In this document: positions 27,397 through 36,791 of the stretch, one piece after another
Numbering within the stretch: the first letter of the stretch is position 1
Layout of the letters: each line of letters begins with the position of its first letter
Translations under genes and position numbers: made by a program
The notes under the pieces: generated by a model
The model's database searches: none
What the model was told of the DNA's origin: nothing
The model's input: only the letters and a program-made list of their open reading frames with translations
Origin: Microlunatus flavus
Lineage (GTDB): Bacteria > Actinomycetota > Actinomycetes > Propionibacteriales > Propionibacteriaceae
Assembly (NCBI RefSeq): GCF_900110855.1
Contig: NZ_FOFA01000008.1
Span: 68,521-132,520 of the forward strand
Length of the DNA stretch: 64,000 nt
Direction of reading: 5' to 3'

Positions 27397-28374
27397 TCAC
27401 CTCCGGTTGGCGGGGTCGAGAGCTTCCCGCAAGGCCTCGCCGACCAGCACGAACGCGAGGATCGTGATGGCCAGGAAGATGCTGGGGAACAGCAGGACGT
27501 GGAACGCGGTGCGCAGGTAGGCCTGCCCGTCGCTGACCATCTGGCCCCACGAGACGGCCGGGGGCCGCAGGCCGAGACCCAGGTAGGACAGCGACGCCTC
27601 GGTGGCGATGTAGCCGCCGACGCGCATGGTCGACAGCACGAGGATGGGCGACACCGCGTTGGGCAGGATGTGCCGGAAGAGGACCCGGACCCCCGACAGC
27701 CCGAGCGCCTGACCAGCGACCACGTAGTCGGCGTTGCGGGTCGTGAGCACCGTGGCCCGCAGGACCCGCGCGATGCTGGGCCACCCGAAGACGACGATGG
27801 TCAGGATCAAGATGATCTCGACCCGCCAGTTCGGCGTGGTGAAGGTCGTCAGGGTGCTCAGCACGATGATCGCGGCCAGGGCGAACGGGATGCCGAGCAG
27901 CATGTCGGCGACCCTCGAGATCACCGTGTCGACGAGACCGCCCGAGTAGGCGGCGACCGCGCCGAGCACGATGCCGATCAGCGTGGTGCCGAGGGTGCAC
28001 GCGAAGCCGACCGTGAGCGAGGCGCGGGTGCCGTAGACGACGCGGGTGTAGACGTTGCGGCCGTTGACGTCGAAGCCGAACCACCCGTCCGCCGACGGGC
28101 CCTGGAGGCTGTGGGCGAGCACCCCCCGGTTGGGGTCGCCGGAGGCGAACCAGCCCGGGAAGAACGCCATCAGCGCCAGGAGGAGGATCACGCCGGCGCT
28201 GATCAGGAACACCGGCTTCCGGCGCAGGATCCGCCAGGCGTCGATCCAGACCCCGTGGCTGCGGTCGTCGGCGGCCTCGGCCTCGGCGCGGCTGACCGGC
28301 CCGGTGGTCGTCGTGGCGGGTTCCAGGCCGGCGACGGGGTCGACCAGCGCGTCGACGGTGACCGGGTCAGTCAT
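27397..28374 (-). CDS. Dipeptide/oligopeptide ABC transporter permease (DppC type)
   Basis: A 325-aa permease. A cytosolic N-terminus of about 50 residues precedes the first helix (PVFLISAGVILLLALMAFF), and five further helices follow with the EAA-type loop (GQALGLSGVRVLFRHILPN). It forms the channel with the DppB-type protein, whose gene it overlaps by 8 nt. The N-terminal OppC extension before TM1 is present. Confidence 0.92.
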   Translation of the reverse strand: MTDPVTVDALVDPVAGLEPATTTTGPVSRAEAEAADDRSHGVWIDAWRILRRKPVFLISAGVILLLALMAFFPGWFASGDPNRGVLAHSLQGPSADGWFGFDVNGRNVYTRVVYGTRASLTVGFACTLGTTLIGIVLGAVAAYSGGLVDTVISRVADMLLGIPFALAAIIVLSTLTTFTTPNWRVEIILILTIVVFGWPSIARVLRATVLTTRNADYVVAGQALGLSGVRVLFRHILPNAVSPILVLSTMRVGGYIATEASLSYLGLGLRPPAVSWGQMVSDGQAYLRTAFHVLLFPSIFLAITILAFVLVGEALREALDPANRR

Positions 28375-29293
28375 TCCGGCTCCTCGGGTCCAGCTGGGCG
28401 CAGGCGACGTCGACGACCAGGTTGATCACCAGGTAGAAGACGATGACCAGGGTGACGACCGTGGAGACGGTGAGCTGCTCCCGGTCCTGGATGGCGCGGT
28501 AGATCAACCCGCCGACACCCTTGATGTTGAAGATGCCCTCGACGATCACGGTGCCGCCGAGCAGCGCGGCGAACTCGAGCCCGAGGACGTTCAGGGCCGG
28601 GGCCATCACGTTCCGCATGAGGTGGACGCCGACGACGCGTGACTCGGTGAAGCCTTTCGCCCGGGCGGTGCGCAGGTAGTCGGCGTGCATGCCCTCGGCC
28701 ACCGAGGCGCGCAGGATGCGCATCAGCGTCGCCAAGGTCCCGATGGCGAGCACGGCTGCCGGCAGTATCAGCTCGCGGGTCGGCGCCGCCGTGCTCACCG
28801 TCGGTTTGACCAGCTCCAGCCGGACCCCGAGCACGTACTGCGCGATGAACGCCACGACGAAGATGGGCAGCGAGAACAAGATCAGCGAGGTGAAGAGCGC
28901 GGTCACGTCGAACGCGCCGTTGGCCCGCAGCCCGGACCAGATGCCGACGACCGCGGACAGCACGACCTGGATGGCGACGCTGATCAGGGCGAGCCGCACG
29001 GTGACCGGCAGCGCACGACCGATGACGTCGGAGATCTCCAGACCTGAGAACGTCTGGCCGAGGTTGCCCGTGAACACGTTCTTCAAGAACACCAGGTACT
29101 GGACCGGGAGGGGCTTGTCGAGGCCGTACTTCTCGGTCATCGCCTGGATGTACTGCGGGGAGCAGGCGACCTGGCCGCAGCGGCCCCGGAACGGGTCGCC
29201 TGGAAGCGCCCAGACCAGCGCCCAGCAGATGATGGTGGCGCCGATCAGCACCGGGATGAACTGCACCAGCCGTCGGCCCGTGTACTTCAGCAT
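28367..29293 (-). CDS. Dipeptide/oligopeptide ABC transporter permease (DppB type)
   Basis: A 308-aa permease with the typical DppB N-terminus (MLKYTGRRLVQFIPVLIGAT), a periplasmic loop with the GDPFR segment, and the ATPase-docking loop ARAKGFTESRVVGVHLMRN. Six helices are predicted. It lies 137 bp downstream of the binding-protein gene, with a hairpin between that may lower its expression relative to the binding protein. Confidence 0.92.
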   Translation of the reverse strand: MLKYTGRRLVQFIPVLIGATIICWALVWALPGDPFRGRCGQVACSPQYIQAMTEKYGLDKPLPVQYLVFLKNVFTGNLGQTFSGLEISDVIGRALPVTVRLALISVAIQVVLSAVVGIWSGLRANGAFDVTALFTSLILFSLPIFVVAFIAQYVLGVRLELVKPTVSTAAPTRELILPAAVLAIGTLATLMRILRASVAEGMHADYLRTARAKGFTESRVVGVHLMRNVMAPALNVLGLEFAALLGGTVIVEGIFNIKGVGGLIYRAIQDREQLTVSTVVTLVIVFYLVINLVVDVACAQLDPRSRND

Positions 29294-29371
29294 GTCACCA
29301 CGCCCGTCCCCTGTTCCTCACTCGCCACCGTCCGTGCGTCCGTGCGTCCCTGCACGCACCCGGTCGCGTCG

Positions 29372-29406
29372 CGCGCCTGCCGGACCGGATCGGCACGGCA
29401 GGCGCG
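29372..29406 (-). terminator. Intercistronic hairpin after the peptide-binding protein
   Basis: An 11-bp perfect stem (29372-29382 with 29396-29406) with a 13-nt loop, 25 nt after the binding-protein stop and before the DppB-type gene. Such hairpins often give partial termination, so the binding protein is made in excess. Confidence 0.6.
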
Positions 29407-29430
29407 TCCCACGCTCGAGGTGCGACCGGG

Positions 29431-31053
29431 TCAGGCGGTCTTGTGGGCCTTGAGCAGGTCCGGCCAGCCGAAGCCGGTCAGGGCCATGCCCTCGGTGCCC
29501 TCGGACCACACCGCAGCACCCTGCTGGAAGTAGATCGGCACGTCGGGCATGTCCTTCCCCAGCACGGCCTGCGCGGCGTTGAACTGCGTGGCCGCCTGTG
29601 CGGGATCGGTCGCGGCGTTGGCCTTGTCGATCAGGGCCTGGAACTGCGGCGACGCGTACTTCATCCAGTTCGAGGAGCCGCCGGCGGTGAAGCGGGGCAC
29701 CAGCATGTTCTCCATCGTCGGGTAGTCGATGGCCCAGCCCCACCGGATCGGGCCCGGCGCCTCGAACGCCTGCGCGATGCCCTTGTACGTGGTGCGGTCG
29801 GCCACGTTGCTGACCTTGCAGGCCACGCCGAGGGTGTCGGTGATGCTCTGGCAGACCGACGTGAACAGCGTGGCCTGCGGCGCGAGCGTGGTGATCACGA
29901 CGTCACCGCTGAAGGACGCCTTCGCCCACAGCTCCTTGGCCTTCTCCGGGTTGTAGGAGCAGTTCTCGCCGCAGGCGCCCTTCTGGTAGCCGGGCAGCGC
30001 CGGCGAGACCCAGCCGTCGGCCGGGGTGGCCGCGCCGGGGAGCAGCGCCTTGACGATGCTCTCGCGGTCGATGGCCATCGAGAGCGCGATCCGGACGTTC
30101 GGGTCGGCGTACTTCTGCTGGTAGAGCGGGACCTGCATGTCCATCATGCTGGTGCCGGTGACCAGGGCGCTGGTGTCCGGGAAGTCCTTCTGGAAGGTCG
30201 CAAGGTAGGCGGTCGGCACCGGCGCGTAGTCGAGCTGGTCGCCCTGCACGGCGGTGTAGGCGGCCGTGTCCTCCGAGAAGCTGATGAAGTTGATGCCGTC
30301 GGCCTTGCCGGCGTCCTCGTGGTTGTAGCCGGGGGTCTTGACGAGGTCGACCTCCTGGCCGGGGACCAGGCTCTTCATCGTGTACGGCCCGTTGCCCACC
30401 GGCAGCTTCTCGTAGGTCTTCGGGTCGTCGAAGAACGCCTTCGGCATGGGGTAGAAGATCGAGTAGCCGAGGATCGAGGGGAAGCTGGCCATCGGCTTCG
30501 TCAACGTCACCGAGAACTCGAGGTCCCCGAGCTTCTTCAGCCCGGACAGGGTCTTGGCCGTCGGCGCGGGCGGTGTGCTCGAGCCGTCCGCTGCGGCCGG
30601 ATTCACCGCGTCGTAGCCCTTGATGAGGCTGAAGTAGCTGGCCGACTGGGCCGCGTTGGGCCCGTACGCCGAGTAGTTCCAGGCGTCGACGTAGCTGTCG
30701 GCGTCGACCGGGGTGCCGTCGGAGAACGTGTAGTCCTTCTTCAGCGTGATCGTGAAGGTGGTCGCGTCGGTGGTCTTGATCGACTCGGCGTTGGCGTTGT
30801 ACGGCGCCAGCTTGTCGTCGTAGCGGACCAGCCCGGTCCACACCATGTCCATCACGCGCGTGGTGGCGGTGTCCACCGTCATCGGGATGATCGGGTCGGT
30901 GGTGATGGCGTTCGAGATCCGCAGGGTCCCGCCGGCTCCCCCGGCGCCGCCCTCCGTTCCGCCCGGCGGTTCGTCGCCGGACGAGCAACCGGTGGCCAGC
31001 AGGGCGAGCGCGACCAGTGCGGTCACGCCGGCGGTCAGCCTGGAGGTGTGCAT
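29431..31053 (-). CDS. Peptide/opine-type ABC solute-binding lipoprotein (family 5)
   Basis: A 540-aa family 5 extracellular binding protein (DppA/OppA type). The signal peptide ends in a lipobox ATGC with C23, and a Gly/Pro linker follows before the binding fold, whose length matches the family. It captures the substrate for the importer encoded downstream. The ATG at 31053 follows GGAG spaced 6 nt. The frame is open much further upstream, but that part is shadow of the dehydrogenase gene. It is the third gene after the aminotransferase and dehydrogenase. Confidence 0.9.
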   Translation of the reverse strand: MHTSRLTAGVTALVALALLATGCSSGDEPPGGTEGGAGGAGGTLRISNAITTDPIIPMTVDTATTRVMDMVWTGLVRYDDKLAPYNANAESIKTTDATTFTITLKKDYTFSDGTPVDADSYVDAWNYSAYGPNAAQSASYFSLIKGYDAVNPAAADGSSTPPAPTAKTLSGLKKLGDLEFSVTLTKPMASFPSILGYSIFYPMPKAFFDDPKTYEKLPVGNGPYTMKSLVPGQEVDLVKTPGYNHEDAGKADGINFISFSEDTAAYTAVQGDQLDYAPVPTAYLATFQKDFPDTSALVTGTSMMDMQVPLYQQKYADPNVRIALSMAIDRESIVKALLPGAATPADGWVSPALPGYQKGACGENCSYNPEKAKELWAKASFSGDVVITTLAPQATLFTSVCQSITDTLGVACKVSNVADRTTYKGIAQAFEAPGPIRWGWAIDYPTMENMLVPRFTAGGSSNWMKYASPQFQALIDKANAATDPAQAATQFNAAQAVLGKDMPDVPIYFQQGAAVWSEGTEGMALTGFGWPDLLKAHKTA

Positions 31054-31127
31054 GGAGCTCCTTGTGTGCGGGGCGAAGGGACGAGCGCGGGCGTGGTCGA
31101 CGTCGGGAGGTGCGGACGGGCGGCGCA

Positions 31128-32165
31128 TCAGTAGCCCCGCTCCGGGTCGTAGACGTTGATGAGCGGCTCGCCGTCGAGCCAGCGCCGGAGGTTCCGGCAG
31201 AACAGGTCGGTGACGAGCGCGTTCTCGCTCGCCACGGTCGACGCCGAGTGCGGGGAGATCACGACCCGGTCGGAGTCCCACAGCGGCGAGGTCGGCGGGA
31301 GCGGCTCCTGGCTGGCGACATCGAGGGCGGCACCGCCGAGCCGGCCGTCGGCCAGCGCGGAGGTCATGGCCTCCTCGTCGACGACCTGACCGCGGGCGAC
31401 GTTCACCAGCACCGCACCCGCCTTCATCGCCGCGAAGGCGGCGGCGTCGACGAGGTTCTCGGTCTCCGAGGTCAGCGGGCAGGCCAGGACGATGCCGTCC
31501 ATGTCCGGCAGGACCCGGTGGAGGTCGGAGAAGGCCACGGCGGCACCCACCCCGGGGGCGCTGCTCGTGCCTCCCGGCCGCACCGCAGCGGTGACGTGGA
31601 CGTCCAGGGCCGCGAGCTTCGCGGCCACCGCGCGGCCGACCGAGCCGAGGCCGACGACCAGGACCCGCTGCCCGGCGAGGTTCCGGCTCGTGTAGCGGGT
31701 CCAGCGGTGCTCCTGCTGCCACGCCCGCAGCTGCGGGAAGCCCTTCGCGAAGTGCAGCAGGGAAGCGACCGCGAACTCGGCCAGGGGCACGGCGTGCACG
31801 CCGGCGGCGGTGGTCACGACGACCCGCGACAGGTCCAGGGAGAACCGAGGGACCACCTGCCCGACCCCGGCGCTGGTCGCCTGGACCCAGCGCAACCTCG
31901 GGAAGTTGACCTCGGCCAGGGTGGGCTCGCGCCGGTCGAAGTCGAAGCTCACCTCGGCCCGCGCCAGCATCTCGTGCCAGCGCCGGTCCTGCTCGGCGGT
32001 CAGCTCGGGCAGCTCGCCTCCGTGGTCGGAGACGTAGCGGGGCGTCGCCAGCAGGTCGGGCTCGTAGAGCACCTCGAGGTGCTCGTCGACGGCCCTGATG
32101 GTGGCGACGTGCTCGGCCTCGAGGGGGGAGGCGATCACCACGGTGACGGTCGGGACGGCGCTCAT
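31128..32165 (-). CDS. D-isomer-specific 2-hydroxyacid dehydrogenase
   Basis: A 345-aa NAD(P)-dependent dehydrogenase of the D-2-hydroxyacid family. The nucleotide-binding GLGSVG is at residues 172-177, and the catalytic Arg (NVARGQVVDE), Glu (SQEPLP) and His (ISPHSAS) are all visible. It reduces a 2-oxo acid to a D-2-hydroxy acid or the reverse. Its start overlaps the aminotransferase stop by 4 nt, so the pair could run amino acid to 2-oxo acid to 2-hydroxy acid. Substrate unknown. Confidence 0.9.
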   Translation of the reverse strand: MSAVPTVTVVIASPLEAEHVATIRAVDEHLEVLYEPDLLATPRYVSDHGGELPELTAEQDRRWHEMLARAEVSFDFDRREPTLAEVNFPRLRWVQATSAGVGQVVPRFSLDLSRVVVTTAAGVHAVPLAEFAVASLLHFAKGFPQLRAWQQEHRWTRYTSRNLAGQRVLVVGLGSVGRAVAAKLAALDVHVTAAVRPGGTSSAPGVGAAVAFSDLHRVLPDMDGIVLACPLTSETENLVDAAAFAAMKAGAVLVNVARGQVVDEEAMTSALADGRLGGAALDVASQEPLPPTSPLWDSDRVVISPHSASTVASENALVTDLFCRNLRRWLDGEPLINVYDPERGY

Positions 32166-33388
32166 CCGCGGCTCCCGGCGACGCGGGTCAGGGCGGCGAC
32201 CATGCGGTCCAGCGCCTCGTCCCAGGTGACCTCCTCACGGGCGTAGCAGATCCGGAAGTGGCCGGCCCCGGACGGACCGAACTGGTAGCCGGGGCTGACG
32301 ACGACACCGGCCTCGGCCTGCAGCACCCGCGCGACCTCGACGTCGCTGATCCCGAGGGAGGACACGTCCGGCCACAGGTAGGCGGTGCCGGCGCCGGGCT
32401 CGACCCGCAGACCGGGTACGGCCAGCAGTGCCTGGACCGTCGATTTCTGGATCGCCTTCAGCTCGAGGACGCGGTCGTTGACGAAGTCGTGGTCGTCCAC
32501 CAGCCAACGGGTCATCACGTGCTGGGCGTAGGCGGGGGCCCGCAGGCACGACATCGCCATCACCTGCTCGATGGCGTCGATCACGGCAGCGCCGGCGACG
32601 ACGACCCCCACCCGGTAGCCGCTCAGGGACTCGGTCTTCGAGCCGCCGAGCATCGTGACGGTCCGCTCGAACATGCCGGGCTGGGCCGCGAGGTGGGTGA
32701 AGACCGCCTCGTCGTAGACGAGGCGGCAGTAGAGCTGGTCGACGACGACGAGGAAGTCGTCGCGCACGGCGAGGCGCGCGATGCCGGCGACCGTCGCCGG
32801 GGTGTAGACCGCGCCGGTGGGGTTGTTCGGGTTCGAGGAGAGGAGCAGCCGGATCCCCCGGCTGCCGCTCAGCGCGCCCAGCGCCTCCAGGTCCAGCTGG
32901 GGGCCGTCGGGCGAGTCGACCATCGGCACCCGGACGACCTCGGCCCCGAGGAAGCGCAGCATCCGCTCGACGAAGAGGTACTCGGGGTCGGCCAGCGCCA
33001 CGACGTCGCCGTCGTCGACCAGGGCGCTCAGGGTGGAGAAGAGCCCGCCCTGGGTGCCGGTGCTCATCGCCAGGTGCCGTCCGGGGTCGACCTCGACGCC
33101 CAGCAGGGCCGACACCGAGGCGGCGCAGACCCGCCGGACCTCGTCGTTCCCGCGGTAGGCGGTGTAGGCCTGGGCGCCGTCCTCGGCCGCGGCACCGAAG
33201 GTCGGCAGGGCCCACGCCGGCGGCGGGAAGCGGACCGTGTCGAAGTGGGTGGTGTCCAGCAGCCCGTGCCCGGCGCCGTCGAGCCGGAGCGACAGGTCGG
33301 CGTCGCGGACCGACGTCCCGATGAGCGACGCGCGCTCGGGCAGGTGGGTGCGGCGCAGCCTGGCCGACTCGGCGGACCGGAGGGGCAC
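32162..33388 (-). CDS. PLP-dependent aminotransferase, class I/II
   Basis: A 408-aa fold-type I aminotransferase. NPNNPTG is at residues 186-192 and the PLP lysine is K251 (GGSKTESLSGYR). It would make the 2-oxo acid used by the dehydrogenase encoded directly downstream (4-nt overlap). GTG 33388 is the only good start, with AGGAGAA about 9 nt before it. First gene of the seven-gene minus-strand unit that includes the ABC importer. The LysR gene lies 268 bp upstream on the same strand and may regulate it. Confidence 0.9.
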   Translation of the reverse strand: MPLRSAESARLRRTHLPERASLIGTSVRDADLSLRLDGAGHGLLDTTHFDTVRFPPPAWALPTFGAAAEDGAQAYTAYRGNDEVRRVCAASVSALLGVEVDPGRHLAMSTGTQGGLFSTLSALVDDGDVVALADPEYLFVERMLRFLGAEVVRVPMVDSPDGPQLDLEALGALSGSRGIRLLLSSNPNNPTGAVYTPATVAGIARLAVRDDFLVVVDQLYCRLVYDEAVFTHLAAQPGMFERTVTMLGGSKTESLSGYRVGVVVAGAAVIDAIEQVMAMSCLRAPAYAQHVMTRWLVDDHDFVNDRVLELKAIQKSTVQALLAVPGLRVEPGAGTAYLWPDVSSLGISDVEVARVLQAEAGVVVSPGYQFGPSGAGHFRICYAREEVTWDEALDRMVAALTRVAGSRG

Positions 33389-33603
33389 GGATCGTTCTCC
33401 TCTGAGCAGGACCTCGATGGAGCACCGGTCGTCCGGGCACCCGGCCGACGGTCGCCCGCGTTCAGGGGCGACGACCGGCGTTCGGCGACGTCACCGTCAC
33501 CTGCACCACGGGGTGTACCCGCACCTCCCGGAGGATGTCGGTGCCGCGATGCCCTCATCCTCAGGGCGCGCTCAGGCCGTGCACAAGCGCGGGTTGCTTC
33601 CGC

Positions 33604-33620
33604 GCAGGATGAAGTCCTGC
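33604..33620. promoter_or_regulatory. Palindrome between the LysR and aminotransferase genes
   Basis: GCAGGA (33604-33609) and TCCTGC (33615-33620) with a 5-nt centre. It could be an operator for the aminotransferase operon or a short terminator of the LysR gene. The rest of 33389-33656 shows no gene. Confidence 0.35.
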
Positions 33621-33656
33621 TAACAGGTCAGCTCGACCGAGCGTCGACCGGCCCCG

Positions 33657-34574
33657 TCAGGCCGGCGCCGCCGGCTGCCGCACGCGCAGCGCGTCGGCCA
33701 GCGTCTGGAGGGTCGCTCGCAGCGCCGGACGAGGGCCGGAGGCCACCCGCCAGACGCCGTAGATGCGACGCACCGGGGCCGAGGAGACGGTCAGCGCCCG
33801 CACGCCGCCGGGCAGCGGCCCACGGCCCATCCGCGGCACCAGCGCCAGGCCCAGCCCGGCGTCGACCATCGCGATCTGGGTCGCGTACTCGGTGACCATG
33901 TGACCGAACCGGTCCTGCCGCGGGGCGTGCCGGTAGGCGTGCAGCAGGAAGTCGTGGGCGACCGAGCCCGGTTCGTAGAGCCACGCGTCCTCGGCCAGGT
34001 CCTCGAAGTCGACGGTGTCGGCCCCGGCCAGCCGGTGGTCGACCGGCACGAGCACGTCGGAGACGTCGTCACCCAGCTGCCGCGCGTCCGCGCCGTCGGG
34101 CAGCTCCAGCGGCACGCCCTGCCAGTCGTGCGCGATCGCCAGGTCGACGAAGCCGCGCGTCAGGAGCTCGACGGAGCGGTGCGAGTCGACCTCGAGCAGC
34201 TGCACCGTGAGCTCGGGGTGCCGGCGGGTCAGCTCGCGGACCGCCTCCGGCAGCAGCCCCCGGGCCGCGGTCGCGAAGGCCGCCACCTTCATCTCGCCGC
34301 GGACCGTCGCGCTGTTGGCGTGCAGCTGAGCGCCCATGGCCTCGAGCTCGTTGATCACCCGTCCGGCTGACTCGGCCATGATGCGCCCGGCGTCGGTCAG
34401 GGTGACGGTGCGGCCGCGACGCTCGATGAGGACCTGGCGGGAGTCGCGCTCCAGGCGGGCGATCTGCTGCGAGACTGCGGACGGGGTGTAGCCGAGGGTG
34501 CCGGCCGCCGCCGTCATCGAGCCGTGCACGGCCAGCGCCGCGATGGCCCGCAGACCGGCCAGGCTGACGTTCAC
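33657..34574 (-). CDS. LysR-family transcriptional regulator
   Basis: A 305-aa LysR-type regulator. The N-terminal winged helix-turn-helix (residues about 3-62; MTAAAGTLGYTPSAVSQQIA) precedes the two-lobed effector domain (about 90-295). It reads away from the SDR gene (140 bp) and towards the aminotransferase operon, the likely target. Most LysR regulators are divergent from their targets; here the arrangement is tandem, so the target is less certain. Confidence 0.88.
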   Translation of the reverse strand: MNVSLAGLRAIAALAVHGSMTAAAGTLGYTPSAVSQQIARLERDSRQVLIERRGRTVTLTDAGRIMAESAGRVINELEAMGAQLHANSATVRGEMKVAAFATAARGLLPEAVRELTRRHPELTVQLLEVDSHRSVELLTRGFVDLAIAHDWQGVPLELPDGADARQLGDDVSDVLVPVDHRLAGADTVDFEDLAEDAWLYEPGSVAHDFLLHAYRHAPRQDRFGHMVTEYATQIAMVDAGLGLALVPRMGRGPLPGGVRALTVSSAPVRRIYGVWRVASGPRPALRATLQTLADALRVRQPAAPA

Positions 34575-34714
34575 CCTCCCGCCCAGGGGGCCGGGGCGCA
34601 GCGTGCGGGCACGCGTCGACGCACAGGGGAGGGCATGGCGCCATCATCGCAGCCGAGCCCGGTCAGGCCTCCTCTCCGCAGGACCGGCGGCCGGGCGCCG
34701 CGTCGCGCTGCGGT

Positions 34715-35557
34715 TCAGCGGCCGGCGGCGGCGAGGACGTCAGGGTCGACCGGCAGGACCGAGCAGCGGGCGGCCGTCCCTCCGTCCACGCCGACCTCCT
34801 GGCCCGAGACGAACGAGGCGTCCTGCGACAGCAGGAAGGCGACGACGGCGGCGATCTCACCCGGTTCGGCGATGCGGCCGCGGGGGTGCCGGGCCGCGCG
34901 CTGCCGGTCGTGGGCCTCCTGGTCGTGGCCCTCGGGGACCGTGCCGGTGAGGCTCATCGTGGTCCGTACCGGACCAGGCAGCACGGCGTTCGCCCGGACG
35001 CCGAGCGGGGCGTACTCGACGGCGAGCTGCCGGGTCAGCGCGTTGATGCCGCCCTTCGTCGCGGCGTAGGCGAAGCCCCCGGGGTACCCGCGGATGCCCT
35101 GCACCGAGCTGATCGACACCACCGACCCGCCGGTGCGCGCTGCGACGAAGCGTTCCACCGCCTCCGCGCAGCCCCACATCGTGCCGACGAGGTTGACGTC
35201 GACCTGGCGGCGTACGGCGTCGGCGTCGAGCCGGTGTGCGGGCGCGTCCATCTCGACCCCGGCGTTGTTGACCCAGCCGGCGAGGACCCCGAGGGCAGCG
35301 GCGGCGTCACCGGCACGGCGGTGGGTCTCCCGGTCCGCGACGTCGCCGACGACGGGCGAGAAGGCGCTGCTCGCACCGAGGTCCTCGGCGAGGCGTTCCA
35401 GCCGGTCCGCGTCCACGTCCACCCCGGCGACCCCCCAGCCGGTGGCCAGCAGCCGTTCCGTGATGGCCCGGCCGATGCCGTCAGCGGCGCCGGTCACGAC
35501 GCAGGAGGGGGGTCGGCTGCCCCGCGCCTCGGTGGACGGGGAGTTCGGGGTCGGCAT
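34715..35557 (-). CDS. Short-chain dehydrogenase/reductase
   Basis: A 280-aa SDR with classical motifs: TGAADGIG (22-29), NNAG (97-100), catalytic Ser near 150, Y164 and K168 (YAATK). The D at the end of beta-2 (VDVDAD, about 47-51) favours NAD over NADP. It lies 46 bp downstream of the beta-propeller gene, so RidA, propeller and SDR probably form one transcript. Substrate unknown. The C-terminus after DGG is about 20 residues longer than usual. Confidence 0.87.
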   Translation of the reverse strand: MPTPNSPSTEARGSRPPSCVVTGAADGIGRAITERLLATGWGVAGVDVDADRLERLAEDLGASSAFSPVVGDVADRETHRRAGDAAAALGVLAGWVNNAGVEMDAPAHRLDADAVRRQVDVNLVGTMWGCAEAVERFVAARTGGSVVSISSVQGIRGYPGGFAYAATKGGINALTRQLAVEYAPLGVRANAVLPGPVRTTMSLTGTVPEGHDQEAHDRQRAARHPRGRIAEPGEIAAVVAFLLSQDASFVSGQEVGVDGGTAARCSVLPVDPDVLAAAGR

Positions 35558-35603
35558 GGCGCTCCGTTCTGCGGCCGGGCACGACGGCCCGCGGGTCGGG
35601 TGG

Positions 35604-36791
35604 TCAGGAGGTCGCGGCGAGGCCGGCCCAGGAGATCGGCGCTCCGGAACCGTCGCCGACCGGGTGGCGCGCGAGAGGCTCCAGCCGCCCGTCGTCGCGC
35701 ACCCGGAACGTCGCGAGGTTCATCGCGACCTCGGCCGCGGTGACGTCGCCGACCCGGTAGGTCTCGGAGTTGGCGACGACGAGCGTCCGACCGTCGAGGT
35801 CCAGGGACAGCGAGCGCGGGCAGACCCCGCCGGAGTCGAGTCGCTGGACCTCGGTGAGCAGCCGGTCCCGGGGGCCGACGGCGTACACGACGACCGTGTT
35901 CTCGGCGTCCACGGGGAGGACCCGGTCGGCGTCGGGTCGCGGCTGGTAGGCGCGGTTCGCGACGTAGAGCACGGTCCCCGCCGGGTTCATCAGCACCGGA
36001 CCGAGGCCCTGGTGGATCTCGGCGTCCGGGCGGGCGAGCGTGGACAGACGCTGCCGCGGGACGGGCTCGGGCCGGCCGCCGGCAGCCGTGCTCAGGACCA
36101 CGACCTCGTTCTGCGTCTCCAGGCCGAGGTAGTACGTCGTCCCGGTCGCGTCGGTGTCGAGGTTGCGCGGACCGAAGTGCCGCCCGTCGCCGAGGGTCAG
36201 CGTGGTGGCCGCGCCGAGCCGGCCGTCGTCGAGGTCGATCACGTGGAGCGAGCCGGGCTCGGTCTGCGGGTCGCGGCTCGCCCGCCAGGGGTGCGGGGAC
36301 GCCAGCCCGCGGCACACGCAGAGACAGCGTCGACCATCCGACGTCACCCTGACCTGGTGCGGGAACACGCCGAGGCCGGGATCCGTCTGCTGCTCGACCA
36401 CCTCGCCGATCGTCCCGTCCGGGCCCAGGCGCCGCACGGAGATCGAGGCCGGCCGGGTGTGCGCGAGGAGCAGGTGCCCGCCCGCGGGATCCGTCGTGAG
36501 GTCGAGCGCGCGACCGGCGATCCGGACGGGGTCGCCGAGCAGGCCGCGGACGCCCGTCTCCGGATCGAGCGCGACCGCGCACACCCAGTCGCCGACCGAC
36601 GAGCCGGGCGGCGGCTCGCCGCAGCTGACGTAGAGCACCGGGAGCCTCGGGTGCGCCCAGGCGGACTGGACCACGTTGGGCATCACCAGCTCCGCGAGCG
36701 GGGACAGCGCGCCGTCATCGGGGTGCAGGCGGTAGGACGACAGGGTCCGCGCCCGTGCGAGGTACAGGGCGGTGGCTTCCCCGCGGCTCAC
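35604..36791 (-). CDS. Beta-propeller (YncE/lactonase-like) protein
   Basis: A 395-aa protein of repeated beta-strand blades (VLYVSCGE, HLLLAHTR, CLCVCRG, TVLYVANRAYQPR, TLVVANSE) typical of seven-bladed lactonase/YncE folds. There is no signal peptide, so it is probably cytosolic. Members include 6-phosphogluconolactonase-type enzymes, but no decisive catalytic residue is visible, so lactonase activity is only a possibility. The GTG start overlaps the RidA stop (GTGA). Confidence 0.75.
   Translation of the reverse strand: MSRGEATALYLARARTLSSYRLHPDDGALSPLAELVMPNVVQSAWAHPRLPVLYVSCGEPPPGSSVGDWVCAVALDPETGVRGLLGDPVRIAGRALDLTTDPAGGHLLLAHTRPASISVRRLGPDGTIGEVVEQQTDPGLGVFPHQVRVTSDGRRCLCVCRGLASPHPWRASRDPQTEPGSLHVIDLDDGRLGAATTLTLGDGRHFGPRNLDTDATGTTYYLGLETQNEVVVLSTAAGGRPEPVPRQRLSTLARPDAEIHQGLGPVLMNPAGTVLYVANRAYQPRPDADRVLPVDAENTVVVYAVGPRDRLLTEVQRLDSGGVCPRSLSLDLDGRTLVVANSETYRVGDVTAAEVAMNLATFRVRDDGRLEPLARHPVGDGSGAPISWAGLAATS

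Noticed and set aside
35604-36791. Naming the beta-propeller protein 6-phosphogluconolactonase
   Set aside because: The fold matches, but I see no active-site residues or sugar-phosphate genes nearby to support that reaction.
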